In this document: positions 25,167 to 33,359 of the stretch, piece by piece
How positions within the stretch are numbered: position 1 is the first letter of the stretch
Layout of the letters: each line of letters opens with the position of its first letter
Origin: JBJXFY01 sp046155815
GTDB lineage: Bacteria; Verrucomicrobiota; Verrucomicrobiia; Limisphaerales; CAIMTB01
Length of the DNA: 36,148 bases
Assembly: GCA_046155815.1 (NCBI GenBank)
Contig: JBJXFY010000124.1
Location: 1 to 36,148 of the forward strand
Reading direction: 5' to 3'
The notes under the pieces: model-generated
What the model saw: only the letters and a program-made list of their open reading frames with translations
Database searches by the model: none
What the model was told of the DNA's origin: nothing
Position numbers and translations under genes: made by a program

Positions 25167-26156
25167 ATGAGCAAAGCCCCCATCCGCGTGGCCGTGACCG
25201 GTGCCGCCGGCCAGATCGGTTACTCCCTCCTCTTCCGCATCGCCTCCGGCGGCCTGTTCGGCCCCGACCAGCCGGTGATCCTGCACCTGATCGAGATCGA
25301 GCCCGCGCTGCCCGCGCTGGGCGGCGTGGTCATGGAGCTGGACGACTGCGCCTTTCCGCTGCTCAAGGGCGTGGTGCCCACCGCCGACCTCAACGAGGGC
25401 TTCAAGGGCGTACACTGGGCGCTGCTCGTCGGCTCCGTGCCGCGCAAGCAGGGCATGGAGCGCAAGGATCTGCTTGGCATCAACGGCAAGATCTTCACCG
25501 GCCAGGGCCGGGCCATCCAGGCCAACGCCGCCGCCGACGTGCGCATCCTCGTCGTCGGCAACCCGTGCAACACGAACTGCCTCATCGCCATGAGCAACGC
25601 CCCGGCGGTGCCGAAGGACCGATGGTTCGCCATGACTCGCCTCGACGAGAACCGCGCCAAGTCCCAGCTCGCGAAGAAGGCCAGCGCGGACGTGACCGCC
25701 GTCACCAACCTCGCCGTCTGGGGCAACCACAGCTCCACGATGTACCCGGACTTCACCAACGCGCGGATCCACGGCCGGCCCGTGCCCGACGTGATCGGGC
25801 ACCACGAGTGGCTGCACGGCGAGTTCCTGGCCACGGTGCAGCAGCGCGGCGCGGCCATCATCAAGGCCCGCACCCTTTCCTCCGCCGCCAGCGCCGCCAA
25901 CGCCGCCGTGGACACCGTCCGCTCCCTCGTCACCCCCACGCCCGCCGGCGACTGGAACTCCGTGGCGGTCTGCTCCGACGGCAGCTACGGCATCGCGAAG
26001 GGGCTGATGTTCAGCTACCCCATCCGCTCGGACGGGAAAAAATGGGAGATCGTCCAAGGCTTGCCGGTGAACGAGTTCAGCCGCGGCAAGGTCACCGCCA
26101 CCGAGAACGAGCTGAAGGAGGAGCGGGAGCTGGTGAAGGAGCTGATTCCCGGGTGA
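25167..26156 (+). CDS. mdh: Malate dehydrogenase
   Basis: NAD-dependent interconversion of malate and oxaloacetate in the TCA cycle. Rossmann motif VTGAAGQIGYSLLFRIASG, substrate loop VGSVPRKQGMERKDLL (catalytic Arg residues), NPCNTNC, the TRLDENRAKSQLA block with the Asp, and WGNHSSTMYPD with the catalytic His. Together these match the LDH-like cytosolic MDH group of 325-330 residues. ATG 25167 gives 329 residues. A weak promoter-like pair TTGCCC-N17-CAGCAT lies in the 94-base divergent spacer. The following 167 bases before the convergent metalloprotease stop show no gene or terminator I can support. Confidence 0.96.
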   Translation: MSKAPIRVAVTGAAGQIGYSLLFRIASGGLFGPDQPVILHLIEIEPALPALGGVVMELDDCAFPLLKGVVPTADLNEGFKGVHWALLVGSVPRKQGMERKDLLGINGKIFTGQGRAIQANAAADVRILVVGNPCNTNCLIAMSNAPAVPKDRWFAMTRLDENRAKSQLAKKASADVTAVTNLAVWGNHSSTMYPDFTNARIHGRPVPDVIGHHEWLHGEFLATVQQRGAAIIKARTLSSAASAANAAVDTVRSLVTPTPAGDWNSVAVCSDGSYGIAKGLMFSYPIRSDGKKWEIVQGLPVNEFSRGKVTATENELKEERELVKELIPG

Positions 26157-26323
26157 GGAACGCCCGCCTACGTGGCGCACCGCAGGCAGACGAGCGGCAT
26201 CAGGGTTTCGCCCCGAGATTCAAGCGGCCCGCCCGGTTCGTTGCCCAGGAATTGGGGGCGAGGCAAAGGGCCGCGGCGCGATCACAAGAGCCCGGATCCT
26301 GCTGAGCCCGGGGTCATGCCGCC

Positions 26324-29300
26324 TCACCTCCGCCAGCGGTAGAAGCGGTGGGGCTGCCGGGCCGCGTCGTGGAGGACGGCCGGGCCATCCGTCACCGTCA
26401 GCGTCCCGAGCGGCTCCCAGTGCTCGAAGTCCGCGGTGGCCTCGAGCTCGACGCTGGTGCCCGGCAGCGCGGTGAGGGTGACAGCCACCCGCCCGCCGGC
26501 CTGCGGCTGCACCGTGAGCCGCGGCGGCGGTGCGGCGGCCGCCTCGACGTACGGCGGAAAGAGCACGGGGACGGCTTCGCCGCCGGCGCCGGCCGCGGCC
26601 CGCGGCACGACATCGTCGGTGAACTCGAAGCGGAGCTGGGCGGGATCGTGCAGTTCGCGGATGACCTCGAACACAGCGTGCAGAACCCGGCGGCCGTCGC
26701 GCGCCGCGGGCCAGCCCGCGGAGAACCGCGCGCGCGCGCCGAGCCGGCCGGGCAGGCTGACACCGGCATCCGCCTCGATCACGGCGCCGGCGGCGTCAGG
26801 GCCCGGCAGCACCCTGAGGGGGCGCAGCAGCGCCGGCGGATACTGCACCGTGAAGGCCACCCCGCTCACCGCCTCTTCCGCCCCCAGGGTGATCGAAAGC
26901 ACGGCGACCTGGCTGGCGGCGTCCAGCGCCGCCGAAGCGGTGACGCGCGCAGGCAGGACGGGCGTGTACTCGGCCGCGCCGATGTCCGCGCCGTCGGCCG
27001 CGTCGGGCCGGCCGTTCATGTCCACGCGGCGGAACACGCCGCGCTGGTCGTACGTGGCGTCCCCTCCCAGGCCGGCGTCAATCACCGGGCTGCCAGACAG
27101 GGGCAGGTGCGTGCGGGTGGGGCCGCCATGGTCGGAGAGCGGGCCGAGCCGGGCAGGCTGGCCGAGGAGATTCCCCAGCAGGTCGCCGACAAGGTCGAGG
27201 TCCGCGGGATTGCCGACGAGGTTGAAGCCGGCGGACTGGATTTCACCCCAGCCGTCGGGGCCGTCACCGCCGCGGATCCAGTTGCCGTCGAGGATGGAGT
27301 TCTGCATCACCAGCAGCACGCCGCTGTTCTCGCTGTTGTAAAGGCCGCCACCATCCCGCCCGGCCACGTTCCGCACGATGGTGCAGGCGACCAGCGTCGC
27401 AGCGCCCGAATTGTAGAGCCCGCCGCCCCGGACGGGGTACGCCTCGCGGTCCTTTTCGACGTCCCCAGCCGCTGCGGAGTTGCCGCTGAGCGTGCACTGG
27501 ACAAGCTCAAGCCGGCCCTCGTTGGCGATGGCGCCGCCATCCGCCAACGAGTGATTGTCGCTGAAGGTGGAATTCTCAATCCAAGCGGTGCCGGAGCCGC
27601 GGTTGTAGAGTCCGGCACCCCGGCCGCCGGCACTGTTGCCGGACACCGAGCTGTCCCGGACCTCGAGCGTGCCGCGGTTGTCGATGCCGCCGGCGCTGTT
27701 GCCGGTGACCATGACCCGTTCGAGGTTCAGCTCGCCATGGTTGATGATGCCTCGTGTTCCGGAGCGCAGCGTGAGGTCGCGCAGCACCGCACGGACGCCT
27801 GCTTCCACCTGCACCACCGGGCCCGCTCCGGCGGCCTCGACCATCGTGCCGGCCACGCCCCCTTCGATCGTGACGTCATGGGACAGCACCAGCCGCTCCC
27901 GGAACGCTCCCGGAGGCAGGCGCACCGTGCCGCCGGGGCCCGCCGCCTCCACGAGGCCCTGGACCGGGCCGAGGACTGCGACGGGGAGGTTCCGGCTCAC
28001 GCCGTTTCCGTCCCCGTCCACGACGCTGATCCTGAGCGTGGTGCTGCCCATCGCCCCCGGAACGACGGAAAGCCACACCTGCGGCCGCACGCCGGCACTG
28101 AGGAGGTTGGTCCGGTCCGTGGGCTCCCATTCGGGCACCGTGTTGGTCGTCACCTTCTGCTTCCAGAAGTGGACCAGATTGGTGTTCAGCGAGCGGACCA
28201 TCACGACCGGGAGATTCGCGCTGGTGTCCTCCCCGCGGTCCGCACCAGCCGGGCGGTCCGTGCGGGCCGGCGCTATGTCGGCCACCGATAGGTGCACCAC
28301 TGCAGCCGCGGTGCCGGCGGCCAGCCGCACCGGCGGCGGCGGCGCGAGGTAGGGCGGCAGGTTGGGCGAGTCGTCATCCGTGAGCAGCACCAGGTCGAGC
28401 CACGCCTCCGCCGCCGCTTCCAGGACGAGTTCCGAGTCCCCGGCCGGCAGCGTGAGCCATGCGGGCATGGGGGCCGCGGGGTCTCCGGCGGACGCCTGCT
28501 GCAGCCAGAGCCAGCGCCAGTCGCGGCTGGCCGGCACGAAGGCTCCGAAAGTCGGACCGGCGGCGGACGCAACGCGCAGCGGCAGCCCGTCCGCCGCCGA
28601 ACGAACGCGCAGCCACACAAGATACCGGCCCGCCGCCGGCACGGAGACGGGCACGGACCACGTCTGGCCCGGCCCGGCAAGGTGGACGGCCCGACCTTCC
28701 GTGGCATCGTCCTCGGCCATCACGCTCGCATCTTCAGGCGGCGCGCCCGCGTCGGCCTCGTGGAACCCGTGGTGGACGCGGCGGACCTCGACGTCGAGCG
28801 CGCCGGCCGGGGCGTCCCCGATCGGGCGCCGCGGCGTGATGCGGATGCCGTGCTGCGGATCGAGCAGCGAGCGGCCCACCGGCAGGAGCGCGTCGAAGCG
28901 GCCTCCCTCTCCCTCGGGGCGGGTGTCCAGCAGCAGGGGTTCGCCGCCGCCGTGGCCGGGGAAGACAGCCTGCACCAGCAGGGCATCCGGCCAGTTTGTG
29001 CGGCCCTCGACCCAGTATTCGCGGGCGCCGTCCAGCCTCAGCCGGAGCGCGTGCTCCGCGCCGGGGGTGAGTTCCCGTACGTCGAGGGGGAGCAGTCGGC
29101 GGGTTCCCGGTTGGGTCACGGCGGCCACGCCGGCGGCGGGCAGCCAGCCCAACCTCTGCTGGGTGAAGGCATTGAATGGCTTGAACCGGCCCAGGCTGGA
29201 TGATGAGGGGCTCTCCCGATGCTGGCCCATCGTGTCGAATGGATTGCCGTACTCCTCCGCGACGCCGTCGCCGAGGATCGAGCCATCGGCTGCGATCCAG

Positions 29301-29968
29301 GCCTTGGCATGTCCCAGCCCCAGATTGTGCCCCAGTTCGTGGCAGACCGTGCCGAACATGTTCATGAGCCTCGCGCCGGTCAGTGGGCCGTTGCCGCTGT
29401 CGGAAACCCAGGCGCCGCGGCCGTTCACCCGGGCCACATGACCCAGCGTGCTCCTCGAGTAAATCACATCGAGGTCGTAGCCGGCCTCCGCAATCCCCTG
29501 CACCGCCAGCGCGGCGAAGGCGCCCGTGCGGAGCTTCCACCGGCCGGCGTCATTGGCCTGGTACTCCGACTGGCGGCCGACAACGGCCAGCGGGCTGAGG
29601 TGCATCTCCAGCGCCAGCTCACCGTGCGAGGCCCGGTCGAAAAACTCCTCCACCAGTTCCGCCAGCGCCCGCGCTTCAGCCTCCGTGGCCGGCTCTGTGC
29701 CGTTCTGATCCTGGAAGGAAACCCGCACCAGCAGCACACTCAGCCGGCCGCGGGTCGCCACGCCCGAGACCGCCGCCTGCAGCCCCGGCCCCGGCCCGCC
29801 GCGCGAGGCGACAATGGCCGCGTCGCTGCGACAGATGACATCCGAGCCCCTGGCCGGCCCCGGAATGTCGGCGGCACGGCCGGGCGGCAGCGCCGCGCCC
29901 AAGATGATGAGCAGGGCCAGCCCAAGACCCTTCCCTCGTTTCCCGACCCAATCTCCGGTTGCCTCCAT
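26324..29968 (-). CDS. Secreted multidomain metzincin metalloprotease with beta-helix
   Basis: 1214 residues, predicted secreted: signal LGLALLIILGAALPPGRAAD. The protease domain has HELGHNLGLGH with zinc ligands His210, His214 and His220, Glu211, and Met-turn FDTMG (Met247), fitting the M11/gametolysin-like branch of metzincins. A carbohydrate-binding-like module follows (about 430-530, ending AEAWLDLVLLTDDD). Next is a right-handed beta-helix (about 670-910) with repeated GGLYNSG, NSTFSDN and LSGNSA units. A choice-of-anchor Q-type segment (SDHGGPTRTHLPLSGSPVID ... DIGAAE, near 998), a cohesin-like beta domain (about 1005-1110) and a C-terminal module ending FYRWR close the protein. AGGAGG six bases ahead of the ATG is the strongest ribosome-binding site in the window. 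Substrate unknown. Confidence 0.85.
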   Translation of the reverse strand: MEATGDWVGKRGKGLGLALLIILGAALPPGRAADIPGPARGSDVICRSDAAIVASRGGPGPGLQAAVSGVATRGRLSVLLVRVSFQDQNGTEPATEAEARALAELVEEFFDRASHGELALEMHLSPLAVVGRQSEYQANDAGRWKLRTGAFAALAVQGIAEAGYDLDVIYSRSTLGHVARVNGRGAWVSDSGNGPLTGARLMNMFGTVCHELGHNLGLGHAKAWIAADGSILGDGVAEEYGNPFDTMGQHRESPSSSSLGRFKPFNAFTQQRLGWLPAAGVAAVTQPGTRRLLPLDVRELTPGAEHALRLRLDGAREYWVEGRTNWPDALLVQAVFPGHGGGEPLLLDTRPEGEGGRFDALLPVGRSLLDPQHGIRITPRRPIGDAPAGALDVEVRRVHHGFHEADAGAPPEDASVMAEDDATEGRAVHLAGPGQTWSVPVSVPAAGRYLVWLRVRSAADGLPLRVASAAGPTFGAFVPASRDWRWLWLQQASAGDPAAPMPAWLTLPAGDSELVLEAAAEAWLDLVLLTDDDSPNLPPYLAPPPPVRLAAGTAAAVVHLSVADIAPARTDRPAGADRGEDTSANLPVVMVRSLNTNLVHFWKQKVTTNTVPEWEPTDRTNLLSAGVRPQVWLSVVPGAMGSTTLRISVVDGDGNGVSRNLPVAVLGPVQGLVEAAGPGGTVRLPPGAFRERLVLSHDVTIEGGVAGTMVEAAGAGPVVQVEAGVRAVLRDLTLRSGTRGIINHGELNLERVMVTGNSAGGIDNRGTLEVRDSSVSGNSAGGRGAGLYNRGSGTAWIENSTFSDNHSLADGGAIANEGRLELVQCTLSGNSAAAGDVEKDREAYPVRGGGLYNSGAATLVACTIVRNVAGRDGGGLYNSENSGVLLVMQNSILDGNWIRGGDGPDGWGEIQSAGFNLVGNPADLDLVGDLLGNLLGQPARLGPLSDHGGPTRTHLPLSGSPVIDAGLGGDATYDQRGVFRRVDMNGRPDAADGADIGAAEYTPVLPARVTASAALDAASQVAVLSITLGAEEAVSGVAFTVQYPPALLRPLRVLPGPDAAGAVIEADAGVSLPGRLGARARFSAGWPAARDGRRVLHAVFEVIRELHDPAQLRFEFTDDVVPRAAAGAGGEAVPVLFPPYVEAAAAPPPRLTVQPQAGGRVAVTLTALPGTSVELEATADFEHWEPLGTLTVTDGPAVLHDAARQPHRFYRWRR

Positions 29969-29974
29969 AACCCG

Positions 29975-29980
29975 CCTCCT
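29975..29980 (-). promoter_or_regulatory. Strong Shine-Dalgarno sequence of the metalloprotease
   Basis: AGGAGG on the minus strand, six bases before ATG 29968. It fixes the start codon and stands out because most genes here have weak or no Shine-Dalgarno sequence. Confidence 0.85.
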
Positions 29981-30183
29981 TTCCCCCGCCGGATGGGGAG
30001 CATGCCGGCGAGTCCGTCAGCGGTGTTTACTCTTTCCGTGAGACCAGGTGACGGTGCGGGGGAAGATTTCCCGCATCCGTCTCAGGGCGCGCCATCGGCG
30101 GAGCCGCGCGGCCCGCCGACGACGAGGCCTTCGAGGGGTGGCGCCGCCGCAGGCTGGCGGCGGGGGACCGGTGCTCCGCCGGC

Positions 30184-30903
30184 TCAGGCGTGAACCAGCG
30201 TGCCGACCACCTCGCCGAGCACGGCGCGGCGGATGTTGCCGGGCGTGCCCAGGTCGAAGACGAGGATCGGCATCCGGTTGTCCATGCACTGCGCGAAGGC
30301 GGTGGCGTCCATCACCTTCAGCTCCTGTTGCAGGGCGTCCTGGAAGCGCAGGCGGTCGAAGCGTTTGGCGGCAGGGTTCTTCTTCGGGTCGCTGTCGTAC
30401 ACGCCGTCCACCTTGGTGGCCTTGAGGATGATCTCCGCGCCCATCTCCACGGCGCGGAGGGAGGCGGCGGTGTCGGTGGAGAAGAAGGGGTTGCCGGTGC
30501 CGGCGGCGAAGATGACGACGCGGCCCTTCTCGAGGTGGCGCATGGCGCGGCGGCGGATGAAGGGCTCGGCGACCTGGGCGACATTGATGGCGCTCTGCAC
30601 GCGGGTGGGGACGCCGGCCTTCTCGAGCGCGTCCTGCATGGCGAGGGCGTTGATGAGCGTGGCGAGCATGCCCATGTAGTCGCCGGTGGCCCGCTCGATG
30701 CCGCGCTGGCTGCCCTGGAGGCCGCGGAAGATGTTGCCGCCACCGACGACGACGGCGATCTCGACGCCGAGGTCGCGCACCTCGCGGATTTGGGCGGCGG
30801 TGCCCGAGAGAACCTGCGGGTCGAGGCCCTGCCCGGCCGCGCCGCCAAGGGCTTCGCCGGAGAGCTTCAGGAGGACGCGGCGGTAGCGGGGGGCGGGGTT
30901 CAT
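30184..30903 (-). CDS. pyrH: UMP kinase
   Basis: Phosphorylates UMP to UDP; amino-acid-kinase fold, hexameric, cytoplasmic. Landmarks: RVLLKLSGEALGG (phosphate-binding), VVVGGGNIFRG, GDYMGMLATLINALAMQDALE, FAAGTGNPFFSTDTAASLRA and ATKVDGVYDSDPKKNPAAKRF, then MDATAFAQCMDNRMPILVFD. ATG 30903 overlaps the methyltransferase stop (ATGA) and is preferred to the GTG at 30918. 239 residues, normal. pyrH usually sits with tsf and frr, which are absent here. The 215 bases between its stop and the metalloprotease start contain inverted GC-rich sequence but no clear terminator. Confidence 0.96.
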   Translation of the reverse strand: MNPAPRYRRVLLKLSGEALGGAAGQGLDPQVLSGTAAQIREVRDLGVEIAVVVGGGNIFRGLQGSQRGIERATGDYMGMLATLINALAMQDALEKAGVPTRVQSAINVAQVAEPFIRRRAMRHLEKGRVVIFAAGTGNPFFSTDTAASLRAVEMGAEIILKATKVDGVYDSDPKKNPAAKRFDRLRFQDALQQELKVMDATAFAQCMDNRMPILVFDLGTPGNIRRAVLGEVVGTLVHA

Positions 30904-31700
30904 CGGGGTTTCTGGCACAGCAGATACTGGTCGGAACCGAAGACGCGGGTCGAGCCGAGCGACGTGCGGAAGAGGCCCTTGAAGGCGGCCTTGAGGGCGC
31001 GCTCGCCGCGGCGGTTGGCGGGCATGAGGAAGCCGGCCTCGCCCGGCGTCAGGCCGGCGTCGCGGGCGAGGTCGCGCAGTTCGCCGGCGCGGTATTCGCG
31101 GTAGTGGATCTCGCCGCGGTCAATGATCCCCGCCACCGGGTCGAACTTGGGGTGCTTCATGAACTCCGGCGTACCCCAGAGCGCATGGCGGTCGAGCAGC
31201 GTCCGCAAAGCGTTCATTGCCGTGGACGGATTCGGCGTGGTGAGGAACAGCCAGCCGCCCGGCCGCAGCAGGCCCGCGAGGCTGCGCATGAGGCCGAGCG
31301 GGTGGTTCAGGATGTGCTCGATCACCTCGCCGAGCAGCACCAGATCGAAGCTCGCCGGGGGAAGGCCGGGCAGCGGCTCGGGATGGTTCAGGTTGCAGGG
31401 GAGGTACGCGATGCCGGCCTGCTGGAAAAGCGCGGCACGGTCCTTGTCCTCATACGCGTCGGTGCCGCGGATGCGGAAGCCGCACCGGGCGAGGACGAAG
31501 GTGATGTGGCCGAGGCCGCAGCCGACATCAAGCACCTCCGCATCCGCACCGGGAAACCGCTCCACGGCCTTCGCCACCATCAGCCGGACGCGCGGCTCGT
31601 TCTCCGGCCAGTAGGTGTCCACGAACCAAGGATTCCACGAGAACTGGCGCAGCAGGGCGGCGACGGCGTCATCGTAGCGGCGCTGGGTTTCGGGCGGCAT
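30900..31700 (-). CDS. Class I SAM-dependent methyltransferase
   Basis: 266 residues. The SAM-binding motif I is VLDVGCGLGHITFVLARCG, with acidic motif II near GTDAYED, then ASFDLVLLGEVIEHI and LLRPGGWLFLTTPNP. This is the Methyltransf_11/23-type (UbiE/COQ5-like) fold; the acceptor is unknown. The N-terminal segment (LLRQFSWNPWFVDTYWPENEPRV) and the C-terminal REYRAGELRDLARDAGL recall methyltransferases acting on glycans or lipids, which is only a suggestion. It is translationally coupled to pyrH by a four-base overlap. A good promoter candidate lies about 30-60 bases upstream of the ATG. Confidence 0.85.
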   Translation of the reverse strand: MPPETQRRYDDAVAALLRQFSWNPWFVDTYWPENEPRVRLMVAKAVERFPGADAEVLDVGCGLGHITFVLARCGFRIRGTDAYEDKDRAALFQQAGIAYLPCNLNHPEPLPGLPPASFDLVLLGEVIEHILNHPLGLMRSLAGLLRPGGWLFLTTPNPSTAMNALRTLLDRHALWGTPEFMKHPKFDPVAGIIDRGEIHYREYRAGELRDLARDAGLTPGEAGFLMPANRRGERALKAAFKGLFRTSLGSTRVFGSDQYLLCQKPR

Positions 31701-31730
31701 CGGTCAGTGCAGGTGCAAACGGGCGCGGCG

Positions 31731-31759
31731 AGGTAACGCGGCCCCGGGGCGGGCGTCAA
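31731..31759 (-). promoter_or_regulatory. Putative promoter of the methyltransferase-pyrH pair
   Basis: On the minus strand TTGACG (31759-31754), 17 bases, TTACCT (31736-31731). Transcription would start near 31724, leaving a leader of about 24 bases to ATG 31700. One of the best sigma-70-like matches in the window. Confidence 0.5.
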
Positions 31760-31827
31760 ACCCGCAGCCGTGCCGCGGCGAAATCACTTCAATTCCGCCC
31801 GCCGGGGCCGGACCTTGGGCCTGCGCG

Positions 31828-33285
31828 ATGACCACCTACGAGAACTTCATTGGCGGGGAATGGGCCGGAGCCTCCGCCGGCGCAACCTTCACGACCGTCA
31901 ATCCCGCCGACACGCGCGAGGCCGTGGCGACGTACGCCCGCAGCGGCCGCGACGACGCCCGCCAGGCCTTCGACGCGGCGGCGGCGGCGTTTCCCGGCTG
32001 GGCCGCGCAGACGCCCGTGGCGCGTGGGCGCGTGCTCAGCCAGGCCTCGAACGTCCTCGCCGCCCGCAAGGCCGACCTCGCCCGCCTGCTCACGCGCGAG
32101 GAAGGGAAGACCCTCGCCGAGGCCACCGGCGAGGTGCAGCGCGCGGTGGACATCTTCCGCTTCTACGGCGGCGTCAGCTACACGCTCGGCGGGCAGACCA
32201 TCCCGCATGACCTGCCGGGCAACCTCCTCTTCACCCGCCGCGAGCCGCTCGGCGTCGTGGCCCTGATCACGCCGTGGAATTTCCCCGTCGCCATCCCCGC
32301 GTGGAAGATGGTGCCCGCGCTGCTGTGCGGGAACGCCGTCGTCATCAAGCCCGCCTCGCAGGCCCCGGCGCTTACGCTCGAACTCGCGAAGGCCCTCGCC
32401 GAGGCCGGCCTGCCCAAGGGCGTGCTGAACGTGCTCACCGGCGACGGCCGGCCCTTCGGCGAGGAACTGGCCGCCAACCCGGCCGTGGCCGCGGTCAGCT
32501 TCACCGGCTCGGCCGGCGTGGGCGCGCAGATCTACACGTCCGTGGCCCCGCGCATGATCCGCGCGCAGATGGAGATGGGCGGCAAGAACCCGACGATCGT
32601 CCTCGCCGATGCGGACCTCGACCTCGCCGCGCGGCTCGTGGCCGCCGCGGGCTTCGGCCTGACGGGCCAGGCCTGCACCGCCACCAGCCGCGTCATCGTC
32701 GAACGCGGCGTGCTGGCGGCGTTCACGGAGAAGCTCGTTGCGAAGGCCAAGGCCGTCGTTGTGGGCAACGGCCTGAAGGACGGCGTGACGATGGGCCCGG
32801 CCGTGAGCGAGGCGCAGTTGCAGACCAACCTCGACTACGTGGGCATCGCGACGGGGCAGGGCGCACGGCTGGCCTGTGGAGGCCTCCGGCTGGTGGAAGG
32901 CGAACTGGCGCACGGCTTCTTTGTCGAGCCGACGGTGTTCACCGACGTGCGGCCGGACACGCGGCTGGCCTGCGAGGAGGTGTTCGGCCCGGTGGTGGGC
33001 GTGATCGCGGTGGAGGACTTCGACGAGGCGATCCGCGTGGCCAACGGTGTCGAGTTCGGACTGAGCGCGAGCCTCGTCACGCGGGACCTGAAGAAGGCGA
33101 TGCTGTACGCGGAGCGCATCCAGGCCGGCGTGGTGAAGATCAACCAGATCAGCACCGGCCTCGCGCTGCAGGCGCCGTTCGGCGGCGTGAAGAGGAGCAG
33201 CACGGACAGCTTCCGCGAGCAGGGCCTGGCCGCACTGGACTTCTACACGCGCGGCAAGACGGTGTACCTCGACTACTCGGCGTGA
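31828..33285 (+). CDS. NAD(P)-dependent aldehyde dehydrogenase, semialdehyde type
   Basis: Oxidises an aldehyde to the acid. Family motifs: GVVALITPWNFPVAIPAWKM, VIKPASQAPALTLELAKAL, the nucleotide loop SFTGSAGVG, general base Glu249 in QMEMGGKNP, nucleophile Cys283 in TGQACTATSR, and CEEVFGPVVGV. The C-terminal block PFGGVKRSSTDSFREQG with DFYTRGKTVYLDY is reminiscent of 2-oxoglutarate-semialdehyde (2,5-dioxovalerate) dehydrogenases of pentose and uronate catabolism, but succinate-semialdehyde dehydrogenase is also possible. 485 residues, normal. It is divergent from the methyltransferase, with 127 bases between starts. A Gfo/Idh/MocA gene follows 72 bases later, loosely fitting a sugar-oxidation context. 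Confidence 0.9.
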   Translation: MTTYENFIGGEWAGASAGATFTTVNPADTREAVATYARSGRDDARQAFDAAAAAFPGWAAQTPVARGRVLSQASNVLAARKADLARLLTREEGKTLAEATGEVQRAVDIFRFYGGVSYTLGGQTIPHDLPGNLLFTRREPLGVVALITPWNFPVAIPAWKMVPALLCGNAVVIKPASQAPALTLELAKALAEAGLPKGVLNVLTGDGRPFGEELAANPAVAAVSFTGSAGVGAQIYTSVAPRMIRAQMEMGGKNPTIVLADADLDLAARLVAAAGFGLTGQACTATSRVIVERGVLAAFTEKLVAKAKAVVVGNGLKDGVTMGPAVSEAQLQTNLDYVGIATGQGARLACGGLRLVEGELAHGFFVEPTVFTDVRPDTRLACEEVFGPVVGVIAVEDFDEAIRVANGVEFGLSASLVTRDLKKAMLYAERIQAGVVKINQISTGLALQAPFGGVKRSSTDSFREQGLAALDFYTRGKTVYLDYSA

Positions 33286-33329
33286 GGCGGCACCGGCCGC
33301 CCCCGCTTCGTTTTGCTTGAGCGCCGGCC

Positions 33330-33359
33330 GCTGCCGGGCAGCATGGGCGGGCCACCCAT
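33330..33359. repeat. Tandem palindromes at the start of the Gfo/Idh/MocA gene
   Basis: Two adjoining inverted repeats: GCTGCCGGGCAGC (33330-33342, perfect arms of six) and ATGGGCGGGCCACCCAT (33343-33359, near-perfect). The second contains one candidate ATG at 33343 and runs into the other at 33358, and encodes MGGPPM if translated. Such GGGCGGGCCACCCAT palindromes look like a dispersed repeat; that view is from general experience and not shown by copies in this window. Confidence 0.5.

Noticed and set aside
26348..28291. 647-codon plus-strand frame opposite the metalloprotease
   Set aside because: No recognisable domains and antisense-type composition, whereas the minus strand has a signal peptide, an AGGAGG site and a metzincin motif.
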